A stretch of DNA of 64,000 bases. Origin: Symmetrospora coprosmae (lineage: Eukaryota > Basidiomycota > Cystobasidiomycetes > Symmetrosporaceae). Location of the stretch: the NCBI GenBank assembly GCA_008802785.1, contig VUYT01000018.1, positions 124,001 through 188,000 of the forward strand, written 5' to 3'. Both the position numbers and the translations under genes were made by a program. Below, piece by piece: positions 26,542 to 38,047 of this stretch. The notes beneath the pieces were generated by a model. That model was given only the letters and a program-made list of their open reading frames with translations. It did not search any database and was not told the DNA's origin. Each line of letters starts with the position of its first letter. Position 1 is the first letter of the stretch.

Positions 26542-28955
26542 TCACGAGAAGCGCCAGAGCTTGGTCACAATATCACCCTTACCCTCCAAGGCGAGCGCAG
26601 CCTCGTCCGCATCCTGATCATCAGCGGCAGGACCTGGGAAAATGTACTCGAGGTGTGCGGTGGATACGGGCGCATTCATCGCTGGTGCCCGCTTAATCTT
26701 CCTTCCAGACTCAGTTTCAAAGAGCTAGAAGCGGCGAGCGGTCCTGATGATCAGCCAACAGCGCAACAGCAGGCTTGGAATCGCATATCGATGCTCAGAC
26801 TTACAGTCGAGTAGGCATGATCCAGAAAGTCTTCCATTGCGTAGTTGGGCTTTGTGAAGGCCTCCCCGAAGATTTTGGCAAGGGTTGACACGCTGGCCAG
26901 GTAGTGATTCTTCAGAGTCGCCACCTCCCACAGTGACGAGTCGATGGCTCGCGTTTGGAGTGGGTCGGCCTCTCCGTCGAGATACGGGTCTACGACAACG
27001 TAGGGCCGTCAGCATCGATGATGCAACTTAGGGCTGTACAGGAGTGACCCACCTTGATACGTCTGCCCAGGTTCTACCTGCTCTTCCGAGTGAATGAGCA
27101 CCATGCAGCCTGGGTGTCGCTTGAGGAGGTTGTAGATGAACGGCATCACACTGACGATGGCAGCCGGAGGGGCCGAGAGACATAGGCGGGCTAGGCGTTT
27201 GATGAACGATGCCACCAGGGCGATGGGAAGCTTTGGCGAGAGGAGGAAGGTGTCCAGCATGCGCAGGAAGCGCGGGCGATATCTGACGTGGAGGACTTGG
27301 TTATCGAGTAGCCGATAGAGGTTAAGAAAGAAGTTCGGGTAGTCTCTGCGGGCGAGAAGGCGATGTCAGCACCGACGCACCCGGCCCTCAATTGCTGCAC
27401 TAGACTTCGCCACTCACAGTCGGTGCTTCGTCACAAGCGTGTACAGTCCATTCAGGGCAAGAAGAGCCACCGTGCCACCTGGTATATCCCGCAGAGCCAG
27501 GAGGAGCGATGGTCAGCTGAGTGGGCCGCAAAGTCTTGCAGCCGAGGTGCTTGCCCACCATAGTCGGTGCAATCAGCGAGGAAGTCGATGAGAATGCTCG
27601 GGTCGAGCAGGTGCGGCATGACCTGACGGTGGAGCATGACCAGGACCTGCTTGATCTCATCCTCGCCAAGATGGAGGCCTAGGAACATGGTCCACGCTTG
27701 CGTGAATGCCTTTCGGTGTGCAGTCAGGCTGTGGAGTTCGTGCTGCCCGACTTTGCGCTCCGTGATTGCCAGTCTCGCATTGGCAGCTTCTTCTTCGCCA
27801 GAGGAGACTGCTGATTCGTCGCTATCATCGAAAATGCCAGTCGAGCCGTCCCCGGAATCCGCAGTCGCTCGTTTCCGCTTCTTGTTCAGCTTGGAAGCCT
27901 TGGCCTTACCTGCTTTGCCTGTTCGACTCTTTGGCTGTCCTGCCCAGAAGGCGTTGATGTCCTCTTCGGCGGTCGGCATGGTTGTGAGGTGTTCGAGGTA
28001 GAACAAGAAGCTTTTACGGCATGCATCGCTCGCTCGGTCGCTCTGGACGATCTCGCTGCGCGTATGACGTGCGACAGAGATGCATCAGTCAGTCCTGGCT
28101 CACCTGCGCAGCTCACTTCCCTGCCGCGGCTTGTGCACTCACGCCACGCCACGAAGAAAGTAGAAGCGTATGTCGTCCATGTAGTTCAGATAGCGGTTGA
28201 CAAACTCAGCCTGTACGGCTGGAGTAGGACCACGGCCGTCCTGCTGCTGGTAGCCAACGAGCGCAGCCAGGATGCGCCTCCAGAAGATGCCGTCAAACGC
28301 GTAGGCGACCGGGGTCTGGAGGGCAGATAGGTGCTCTGAAGTGGTTCTCAGGAGGCTCATCAGAATGTTGAGAGCAGTGATCTGGAAGGTAGAAGGGCGA
28401 CGAGCGCATTGAGCGTGACAGAGACGGCGGCAGCATTGGCTTAGTCGATGCGTAGCTCACGGAAAGGGTCTCCTCCTCTGGCTCGCTGGTGCAAAGCAGG
28501 CCGCACAGATTCTCGAGGTAATCGTTCCATCTCGCCTTTGCCCACTCTCTCACTGCCTTGAGCGCGCTTGCAGCCGCCTCCTTCTCTTGCGCGCCGTTGC
28601 TGCCGTCCTTGAGCTTCCCAAGCAGCCTCCCCTGCCTGACCAGACTCGAGAAAGCGTTATGCAAAGCGTGCGCAGCCGCCGTCCGGACCTTGAGGACCTT
28701 CGAGGACGTGCCAGGCTGGCGCACGTAGTCCAGCAGATCGACAAGCGGGTTCAGGTCGGCGCCTTGGGAGCCTGACGAGGTGAGACGCCTCTCGAGTTCG
28801 GAAATCTTCAACAGCGCCGTACCGGTCGCAGATGAGGACGGCGCCACGACGCCCTTCGAAGAGGACGCCGAGGCGAGCGGCGTCTGTGCGGATGCCGTAA
28901 ACGACGTCTTGAGCTTCTTGCTCCTGCTCTTGCTCATGCTGCTCATGCTGCTCAT
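26542..28955 (-). CDS. NOC4: Nucleolar complex protein 4 (ribosome biogenesis, CBF/Mak21 domain)
   Basis: Works with Nop14 in 40S pre-ribosome maturation and export. Exons (minus): 28955–28461, 28381–28143, 28055–27559, 27478–27418, 27345–27053, 26989–26805, 26724–26542; 650 residues. The C-terminal CBF/Mak21 domain includes SLWEVATLKNHYLASVSTLA, GEAFTKPNYAMEDFLDHAY and the final VTKLWRF. The N-terminal half is helical (MPHLLDPSILIDFLADCTDYG, YPNFFLNLYRLLDNQ) with a Lys-rich, acidic insertion around residues 260–310. The start at 28955 (MSSMSSMSKSRSKKLK) is the first of several in-frame Met residues preceding a basic, nucleolar-type N-terminus. All seven exons join in frame. It converges with polo kinase across 292 bases at 26250–26541. 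Confidence 0.93.
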
Positions 28956-29172
28956 GCTGGACGGTGGTATCGGAGGTTCGTCTGAACGAAAATCGGCACG
29001 TGCCAGCCATTCTGCAGGCGGGGCCAGCGAGGAAGTCGCCACATCTACCGAGCGACAACTTACTCGAGTAGAGTACATGGTCGTCTCGACCAGCGAAAAC
29101 GACTGTTGCGTTGTACATGCTTGACAAGAGGATATGTACACCAAGTGAAAGCCCGCACCTTCGTGCTACTAT

Positions 29173-30997
29173 CTACTGACTCTTGCATTTGTTCTGAGAC
29201 CCATTTGCAACGGACGCGTATCCGTTTGCAGCGTAACCTTCGTCATTCGCACTGATAGCCCCATCTGCGTGGAGCTTGCCATTCACACTCCGCAGAGGCA
29301 TCTTTTCGCTTGGTGGTAGACCCTTCTCCCCGCTGGTCCGTCCCCGAACGTAGGGCAGGAGCCCAAACAACGTGTAGTCGAGTGCATAGTCGCGCGGATC
29401 TCCTCGGAGCGACAGCACGAGCAGCTGCAGGCTGACTGCAAGCCAGTAGCCAGCAGCACCGGTTCCGAGATGCCACCATGCGTGCTTAAAGGGCGTGAGA
29501 GCGAAGAATCAGCTCTGTGCCATCGATACCACAGGTACCAATCGATCCGAACGCACCAGTTCCAGAAGGAAGGCAAGCGGCTTCCCCACGGTCAGCTTCG
29601 CTCGCGTGAGCGGTGTGCAAGCGAAGCAATCAACGAGCCAGATGATAAACGCTCCGATCTGGAGGCGCATGACCCTGTATGAGCGATTAGCCTGCCTGCC
29701 GTTATGTATGTGCTCACAATAAAGGTCGCTCCTTGAGCTTGAGTCTTGATGACCTCCCTGTTCCGCTGCTGCTCGAACGGCGTGTCCAATAGATGGTTGT
29801 AGCACAGGTATGTCGCACGGGCCACGCAAGACAGAAGTATGCTAGCGAAGGCTGCTTGGCTGCGGCGCCAGTGAAGAATTAGACGTCCTCGTTAGGGCAT
29901 GCTTAGAGATCATCACTACCAGTGACGAACCAACTCACTGCAGGACGGGGCTGTCAGAGGTGTCGAGCATTCATCAGCAGGGAAGTCTCGGAAGATGGAC
30001 GCCCGTGATACGACGTACTTGGGATAGATCAAGTAGGCAACGGTGACCGTGGAAACGACAGCGAAGAGGATGTATCCGATTCCAGGGATTGCGGCCTTTT
30101 CGCCAGGTCTCTGCGTATTGAAGACACAGTACGTGACTGCAAGAAGGCATCGTCAGCGGCTTGGTGTTAGGATCGAGTGAAGCTGAGCTGCTCACCGAAT
30201 GTAGCGCCAAATAGCATCGGCAGCTCGCTACAATGGAACACCAGACGTCAGAACCTCGGCAGACATCTCCCTTGCCAGACCCAATTCTCACTCCAGCAGC
30301 TGCGTGTGGTACGAGAGCTGCAGTAGAAGGCATGAGAAGACGAGATCGTGAGATGACAGCCACATGCACGTTCTCGCGCTGTATTTACTTACCGTCAGGT
30401 GGAAGAAGAAGGAACCCAAGCCTATCAGGCTGAGGCCGACGTAGGGGAGAAGAAGGTCATTGGGCAAGCGGTTCGTGTGCGACGTATACAGCCCGAACAC
30501 CGCCATAGCCAGGAAGGGAATATTGGAGATGGTATTCATGAATTCGGCGATCCATCTGCAGTATATTTGCAGAGCGTTGGAAGAAATATTCCGGCATGCG
30601 GAGAGAACGCGTCAGTAGGAGTGCCAAACGTGATGTGTAGTCGAGCAGTTGACAATGCACGCACATCGAGACATCGTAGTTCGCTTCGCACCAGTCCTGT
30701 GTAGTCGCGTCGGAGATAGGCCGAGAAAGCATGTCGCGTCAGCCAGAAGCCCGCAATCGCAGTAGGCCGAGAGAGAAAGCCAATCCGGCCAATGTGATTT
30801 GCAGTCCGCGGTCACGAACGATGGATGCAGTAACAGGACCCCAGAATGCGTCCGGCACTGGAAGCTGGTGTACGTCTGCGCTCGCAAAGAGGAAAATCAG
30901 TCGCCGAAAATGAGCTGCTTTCGAGGACGGCCCTCGGACAGCCACACGCAATCTGGCCGCAGACGAACTCACTCCAGCTCGTCATGGGCGAGTGCAT
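29173..30997 (-). CDS. YPC1: Alkaline ceramidase (YPC1/YDC1 family)
   Basis: Hydrolyses ceramides to sphingoid base and fatty acid in the ER/Golgi membrane. Exons (minus): 30997–30973, 30875–30820, 30696–30665, 30555–30393, 30317–30292, 30227–30196, 30136–30019, 29950–29939, 29859–29718, then 29691–29557 or 29674–29557, then 29484–29173; about 350 residues. Signature blocks: FWGPVTASIDWCEANY, IAEFMNTISNIPF, LGSFFFHLT (active-site His), LLDELPML (Asp), LLELHAWWHLGTG (HxxxH), with seven hydrophobic helices. The exon at 29950–29939 is only 12 bases. The join between 29718 and the next exon is odd: the natural acceptor (before 29674) leaves one extra base, while a 26-base intron (29717–29692) keeps frame and adds ANRSYR. 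The hydrophilic C-terminal tail is cytosolic in related proteins. Confidence 0.9.
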
Positions 30998-31365
30998 CTT
31001 GTCGGTGCGAGTAAGTTGCAAGAAGGAGCGTCGCGGCAGCCTCGAAAAGAGCCAGTTGTATGCGTGTCGGCACCAGCTGTCAAAAACGGCGTTAGGAAGG
31101 GCCAGTGTGTCAGCAGAAAAGCGCGGAGAAGATCCGAGGGCGCGCCTCGGGCGAGTTGCTCCTGCTCGCCACCCTGGCAGCGCCAGCACGTTAAACCCGA
31201 GCCCGCCCATTTCGAGCATGGCAGAGATCGTCGTGCAGATCGTCCTGCAGATCCCACTCCCGTCGTGAGTATTGTATAACACCTAGCCTTGTTATCACCT
31301 TTGTTTCGCATACGATCTTCGCCCTTTGCTTCTGCGTGCGGCTATTTACAATGTGAAATACTCCC
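30998..31365. other. Short intergenic region
   Basis: About 370 bases between the ceramidase start and the Nup98–96 stop, both on the minus strand. No separate gene is supported. Confidence 0.5.
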
Positions 31366-34300
31366 TCATTTCATGCCGAAGAAGTCGGCCTCCACGTCTG
31401 TCTCTGCCATGCTCGGGCGAACTGTCGCACGCCTGTGCATCTCTCTGGCGTCTGTAATGTAGCTGGCCGGTATATGGAGCTTCTCCTTCAGGAAAGAAGT
31501 CGCTTCGTGCGAGAGTTCATCGACGTGCCGCGCAAGCAGCTCGCAGATCGCCTTCTCTCTGCTCTCGCTCCCTTCCAAATGAAGATAGACAAAGGCAGAC
31601 CATGTCCAAAGACCGGCCCGCTCCAGCTGGTCTGCGTAGCTTTCCGCAAGCAGCTCCGCTTTTGCGCTGTAGCCTGTGGTGGGGTCGGCATCTTCAAAGT
31701 CCCGCACACGCATTGCTCGCACGAGCAGTTCGTACAGGTGCCAGGGCTGGAGGAAATCGACGGGCGAGGCGGAGAAGCAGCGAGGGCTGAGTGCCGCTTC
31801 GAGGGAGCGCGAGCGGTCCGTGTACAGCTGGATGAGCTCGTACAGAGCATCTTGAGTGGCCGAGCTTTGTGGCAGCTGCCATTCCTTCCCTTCAGATACG
31901 AGCGCATGCTCTGGTAGTGGCTTGGACAGCCGCGCATCCTCGCCCACGTCCTGGTCGTAGGCTGTAACGGCATTCGAAATTGTCGTATCGGAGCGAGCAT
32001 ACCAGAATCGGAGAGCCATGGCTCGCTTCCAGTCCAGGCCTTCGCTGATCGTGATATCTTCGCTCGAGTCCGTGCTGCTGCTGCCCTGGATGCCTTTGGA
32101 AGTCCCGACGTTCCCGCTGAGCAGCTCGTAGATCTTGCGGTAGTCCTTTGCGATATGCGGGTCTACTCGGTATTCGCGCCACTTCTGGATTTGCAGGTCC
32201 ACGTGGGCCCTGAACTCGTCGTCGCCGCCGGTCTGTGCGAGAAGCGTCGCTAGCCGCACATCCCCGTTAGAGATGGCAGACTGGCAAGCTCGCTCGACTT
32301 GGTGCCCAGACAGCAGAGCGAAGATAGTAGCTGGGACGGGGGCTGATGCGGATCCGCTGCTGGCTAGCTCTCGGAGTTCGTCTTCGACGGCGGGAGCGAC
32401 TGCCGTCTTGAGCCAGGCAGAAAAAGCATCGCGCCGGCGGATGAGGCTGACCCGCTGCTGAGTCTCGCTTGAGAAGGTGTCCGGCAGGCGCAGGTCGATC
32501 TCATCGAAAAGCGCGCACCCGAGACGCCAGAGGTTAGCGTGCTCGGAAGGGCCTGCTGAGCGGACCTTGCTGAGGAAATGGTGGAAACGGAGCGTGTTTA
32601 GGGTAGATGCCAGCGGGAGGACGGAAGGATCTGCCTCGCTCGAGATGTCCGAGTGCTCTAGCTGAAGCTCGAGCAGCTGCGTGGCGGCCTTGACGTGGTC
32701 ATTCTTTATACGCGGTGTAGAGCGATAAGACGTCAGCGTGCGAACCAGCGCTTGAAAATAACGGGATGGGGAGGCACACCTTTGCGACAACCAGGAGATC
32801 CGGCCGGGCTATTTTGACGGACGTAAGGTCCGTTGACTCGCTGCGAGATTCGAGCATCAGGTATTGCTGTCAGCCTCAAGACTCCTGGATTCTGCCGCGC
32901 AACTGGTACGCACACTTTGGTGTCGATCGCGGTAACCCTTCCAAGGGTGACCAGCTGGCCATTGGCTCCCCATGAGACCCGGAACGACCGGCCGAGCATG
33001 AGACCAGCATCCGCGGGTTGGCCCTCCTTTCCGCATGCCAAGGTCTGTGCATGCGGGACTGCCTTCCATTTCCGCAACGGGCGGTAGGTAGGGATGTAGG
33101 TCTCTGGAGTGTCGAGAGCCGGTGTGACTGCGAGGTATTTCTCTGGTCTGGGGCTATGAGCGGCTCCGAGCTCTCGCTTGTCTGGACCTGAAGCCCGCGA
33201 AAGTATCTCGCGTCGGGCCGGCGGTGTTCCCGGTGCAGCGGACTGCACGGTGTCAACTGCCGTCTTGCTGGAGGAAAAGAAACTCGCCTGCATGACGGCC
33301 AACTTTTTGGGTTCCAGCCCGAGACGCTGCCCGATAGGGCGCTGAGGTGCAGACTCGGATCCTGCTACCGACGGAGTGGGCTGCCTTATATCACTTCTAG
33401 CGTGCTGCTTTGGCTGATGCTCGTAGCGCGACCGGACGGGTGATTCGAGATCACGCAATCTGGACGATGGTGCGAAGCGCGGCGTTGGCACAACGACTGA
33501 GCGCTTGCGTCGACGAGTCTCCTCTTCGCTCCCTTCCTCGCTGTACGTCGTGTCATCGTCAAAGTCGGGACTGCCTGGCGTGCCTTCCCGGTATCTGGAG
33601 CGAGTCGCACCCGGCGTGCCCGATAGTGAACCAGACCGTTCGGTCACAGAATCGTCCATCTCTGTCATTGACTCGTCCTCGAGTGTCGCTTGAGGGGGCG
33701 CATCCTCGTCATCGTTGTAGTCTGCGTCGTCTGGATCAGAAGCCGAATCGCTGACGGGCGAATCCGTCGCCCGTGATCGTTTGACGTTGGGCTGGCTAGC
33801 CCGCTTTTGCAGCGCTTTCTTCCGCTGAGCCGCCGGGGAGCTCGCTGGGTCATCGTGTCGCTGCATTGTTTCATCGCCCGCTCCTTCGTCCTCGTCGTCA
33901 CTCTCGTCAAGACCCTAAGAACGGTAATTGTGGAATAGGCAAAGGTGAAAGGCAATCAGCACTGGGCAGGCTTTGCGATATTGTGATCAAGATGTATTGC
34001 TGATGCAGTCAGATTGGTTAACATACATAGCGAGAGAAGTGCTGAACCTTGAACGTCCACGTTCCAGTCTCGATTTCGTAGTCCACAAACTCGGTCTCTT
34101 GCTTCTTGCGGAGCTTCTTGATGTGCTGCTGGACTCGCGCATTGTTGGGATCCTTGATCGGGTTTCGCGTCGCCTTGTCGAGCGGCCAGCAGTTGTTCAA
34201 GCTGACGGCGGCAGTGACGTTGAGGCCGTTGCCGACCTCGGGCTTGTCCTCCTCGTACTCTCCAGGGTAGACCATAACCTCGCGATCCTCGATGATGACA

Positions 34301-37300
34301 ATTGAACCGAGGAGTTCATCGAGGCTTTGCAGGCCGGTCAGATCAACCGGCTTCAACCAAGACACCTCCCCGAATCCGACTCTGCCAACGCGCAGATCGT
34401 GCACCTCTGCCAGATCTTCGCGGCTTGTCTTTTTAAGCGTCTCGAGTAACGGCTTGGTGTAGTAGTCGCCATCGCTTGGAGCCTTCTCAGAGCCCTTGGT
34501 GGGAGCGGCTCCACCCTTCTTCTGCCCTGCAGACAAGCCCTGCGACGAAGGTGTGGCCGACATTGAGGGTGCTTTGCCCTTGTTGCCATTGGCTGCAGTC
34601 GCGCTCGGAGGGACACCGTTGCCCCTCTCCGCAGTTTCCGCATGCGGGTTGAAGGCTATCCGCCCGGCGTCGGCAGGACCCTGAATCTGCTGCTGCTGGG
34701 GAGCGGGCGTGGCCGAGCCGCTAACAGTACCGTTGTTATCGTTCCTCTTACGGAACAGGAACTCCGAGCTCTCGCGATGCTTCTGGTCGATGACGAGCTT
34801 CTTGACACTCGGTCGCGCGACAAAGGCCTCTGGCGGTAGGGTGTAACCATTGTTGACACTGAGACCGCCGCCATTCAGCAGAGCTAGAGCAGGAGACGCA
34901 GTTCCGCTGCGGGCGATGGAGCTGGCGCCAAGAGGCGTGCCTGGAAGACCAACGCCAGATCCCCCAAGAGCTGGACTGCCGAAGCGGCTTCCGTTCAGAG
35001 CGGGCGACGACGCCGATGTCGTGAAGCCGCGTAGCTTGGCTATTCTTGGTGTGGAGCGAGGCGTGCCGCGGTACGAGATGGTGAGGGCTGGTTGCCTCTT
35101 CGGCGAGTCGATATTGACCGCCTGAGGCGCACTGCTCGACAGCTGGTGCGCCTGCACATTTGCGAAGATTGGGTTGTTGCCGTACGGGTTCTGGTCGATG
35201 GACGTATTCAGTGGCTGCAGATTCTGTTGCTGTTGCTGCTGGTTTTGTGGCTGAGATAGCGAAAACTGGTTGTTATTCTGCTGTTGGCCGAAGCCGCCGA
35301 ATGACGAGCCCGGCTGCGAGAAGCCAAACCCTCCGCCAGCTGCAGCGCCGGAGTTGTTTTGCGTCTGCCCGAGATTGCCGAAAAGGCCACCTCCGCCCGT
35401 GTTGCCCGTGGACCCGCCTCCGAGTTTACCAAACAGGCCTCCTCCCTGCTGAGGCTGCTGCTGCTGCTGCTGCTGCTGGCCAGCGTTGTTGTTCCCAAAC
35501 AGACCGCCTCCAGAGTTCCCCCCGCCGAATAGCCCGCCGGAGGCGTTGGTGTTGTTGCTGGTGTTCGCACCTCCGCCAAAGCTGAAGCTGGGCGCGCTGG
35601 TGGTAGTTGCACCTCCGCCGCCGAAGAGTCCACCAGCCGGTTTGGCCTGGGCAGCTCCTCCTCCAAAGAGACCTCCTCCAAAAGTGGATGTTCCGCTGTT
35701 GTTCTGTGCAGGCTGCTGCTGCTGCTGCTGCCCAAAGCCGCCGGTAGTGCTTCCAGCACCGCCCAGGTTGCCAAACAGCCCTCCGCCAGACGCAGCAGGT
35801 TGCTGCTGGTTGCTTTGGCCGAAGAGGCCGCCTGAGGGCTGAGTTGTAGCGGAAGTATTGCTGGCACCGAAGGAAAACGTTGGCTTGTTGTCGGTCGCCG
35901 CCCCACCGCCGAACAGACCACCTCCTGCGGGCTTTGCCCCAAACAGGCCGCCGCCTGCATTTGCAGTGGCGTTGTTCTGCCCAAAGCCGCCAAAGGTCGA
36001 TGTTGGCGCTTGTTGCGTGTTTTGCTGGCCAAAGCCGCCAGTCGTGGTCGAGCCGCTTCCGAACAGACCTCCGCTAGCCGGCTGGCTCGTGTTACCGCTG
36101 CCTGTGTGTGCAATACAGATCAGAAAAGGCGGTCGCAAGGCTGATCTGGCTTTGGAGTACTCACCGAAGCTGAAAGCCGGCTTGGCCTGCTGCGTGGCGT
36201 TGTTCTGACCAAAGCCTCCAAAGGTGCTCGTTGCGGCTGCCGGCTGGCCGAAACCGCCAGTGGTGGTCGTGCTCTGCTGGCCGAACAGTCCTCCGGAAGC
36301 CGCAGGCTGGCCGAATCCTGTTGTAGTTGTTGCCGGTTTGCCAAAGCCTCCACCGCTACCGAAGAGGCCGCCACCTGCCGTGCCGCCGGAATTTGAGCCG
36401 AAGAGCCCACCGCTCGCTGCGGGCTGTCCGAACCCTCCAGTCGCAGGTGCGGCGCTTGCGCCGAAGCCGCCTGTGGTGGCTCCTGCGGATTGTCCAAAGC
36501 CGCCAAAGGTAGCTCCCGCTGCAGGCTGAGCTGGAGCCGCCTTGCGGTTCTGCTGGTAGTCCTGTACGCGCAGCTCTTCGGGCGAGACGTGCCAGTACAT
36601 GGGGAGTGCGACAATATTGTCAAACAGGAGCTGTTCGCCCGTGATGGAAGTCTGCTTGCCGTCTGGCCCAGTCTGCGTTCCGGAGCGGTTGTCCTTCCAC
36701 ATCAGGATGCGCTGACTATCCTTTGGGTGAGGCGGCGCGTCGGCAGAGCCATTCGTGGGCACAGGACAGGCCATGTTCGGGTTGACAGGGTCATTAGGGT
36801 TCCCGCCCATCCCGCCGCCGAGGCCAGTCCCGAACCCTCCGCTACCGGCACCTGCGCTGCCAAAGAGGCCTCCTCCGGTCTGAGCAGGCTGGGAGCTTTG
36901 GCCTGGCGAGACAGTGTGGAAATCACGTCAGCGTGTAGATCACTTGGGCAGCTGCAAAAGCACAGCCTACCGAAGGAGAAGCCTGAGCCGCCGCCGAAGG
37001 CTCCAGTACCCGTGCTGGCAGGCTGGGAGCCGAAAAGACCGCCTCCCGTGCTGCCTGTGTGGGTAGCGCCAAAGGCAGGAGTAGAAGAGGCATTGGATCC
37101 GAATCCCCCAGTTGAGCCTGTGGAGCGAAGAAAGCGACAACATGACTCGGTGGTGTCAGTCGAGTCCAGTCAAGCCAGCGCGCCCGGTCTGGACGCCTGA
37201 GCCGCCGATCGCTCCCCATCACCGCTGCAAGCGGGAGTAGCGCACCAAAGAGAGATGTCTGCTGCTGCTGAGGCTGCTGCCCGAATCCGCCAGTCGAAGC

Positions 37301-37615
37301 ACCGAAGGCTGCACGATGAACCGCCATCGAACGGGGGATGACGGGACAGGCCATGGACGTGCGAGCCAGCGAGCACAGGCAAGCGAAAGGCCAGGGCCGC
37401 ATGGAGAACAAGCCAGATGGAGGACAGGCGGAAAGGTCAGCTCCTGAGACTGAGGCTGAGCCCGATTGCTCTTGCAGGCTACGCGCGCACGCACCTGGCG
37501 TTGCTCCCGTGCTGCCTGCGGCCCCGAATCCTCCAAAGGCGGGCTGCTGCTGTTGCTGGTTCTGCTGCTGCTGCTGCCCGCCGAACCCGCCCGAGGAGCC
37601 AAAGGTGAAAGCCAT
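31366..37615 (-). CDS. NUP145: Nup98–Nup96 nucleoporin precursor (yeast Nup145 type)
   Basis: A nuclear-pore polyprotein that cuts itself into an FG nucleoporin and a Y-complex scaffold subunit. Exons (minus): 37615–37495, 37308–37246, 37117–36971, 36902–36165, 36101–34027, 33914–32780, 32750–31366; 1,887 residues. The N-terminal third is packed with FG and GLFG repeats and polyGln tracts, interrupted by SPEELRVQDYQQNRK, the conserved end of the Gle2/Rae1-binding (GLEBS) motif. The autoproteolytic domain runs from DYYTKPLLETLKK to VQHFSRY, where the HF/S cleavage site is intact; the next intron starts four bases after its Tyr codon region. After an acidic linker comes a second part (FRVSWGANGQLVTLGRV) and the α-helical Nup96 scaffold ending DVEADFFGMK. 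All junctions keep frame. Proline-rich frames on the opposite strand over the FG repeats are shadows. Confidence 0.95.
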
Positions 37616-38047
37616 GGCGGCAGAGTATCTACGACCGAGTCTACAACTCGTCTAGCAGCCCTTCTGACTACTGTGACGCCCTTACGCCCCGCTTTTGCGC
37701 GTCGTTGTGGTCGGGAATCGTATCTGACAGGGCAGGAGGGAGAAAGAAGGACGCGGACGAGGCGGGGGAACCTGCAGCTGCCGTCAGTCCCGCACAACGA
37801 AGGGGACAAACGGAGAGAGACCAGCCATGCAGAATGTGCCATATCACACGATGGGCACCACATGTGTCTCTGTCTCTTGAATATGTCACCCGGAAAGCTG
37901 CAAGTTCGCGTGCGTGTCGCCATGTCGGCTTGGAGGGTCCGAGCGGCGACGCCCTGCAACCCAATATGTATATCAATCGGGCGACTGCTTCTACATGTCT
38001 ATAGCGCGTCTAGGTGCGACTGTCTAAGCTGCCGGAAAATCTCCCCC
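37616..38047. other. Intergenic region
   Basis: 432 bases between the Nup98–96 start and the homoserine dehydrogenase stop, both minus. It likely holds the nucleoporin promoter. No gene is recognised. Confidence 0.5.

Noticed and set aside
26265-26814. Two plus-strand frames of 143–159 codons
   Set aside because: The minus strand here codes the conserved C-terminus of NOC4 (LFETESGRKIKRAP ... VTKLWRF). The plus frames have no family features.
35486-36529. Long proline-rich open frames on the plus strand
   Set aside because: They are the reverse complement of the Nup98 FG/GLFG repeats. The minus strand has an intact, conserved nucleoporin reading.
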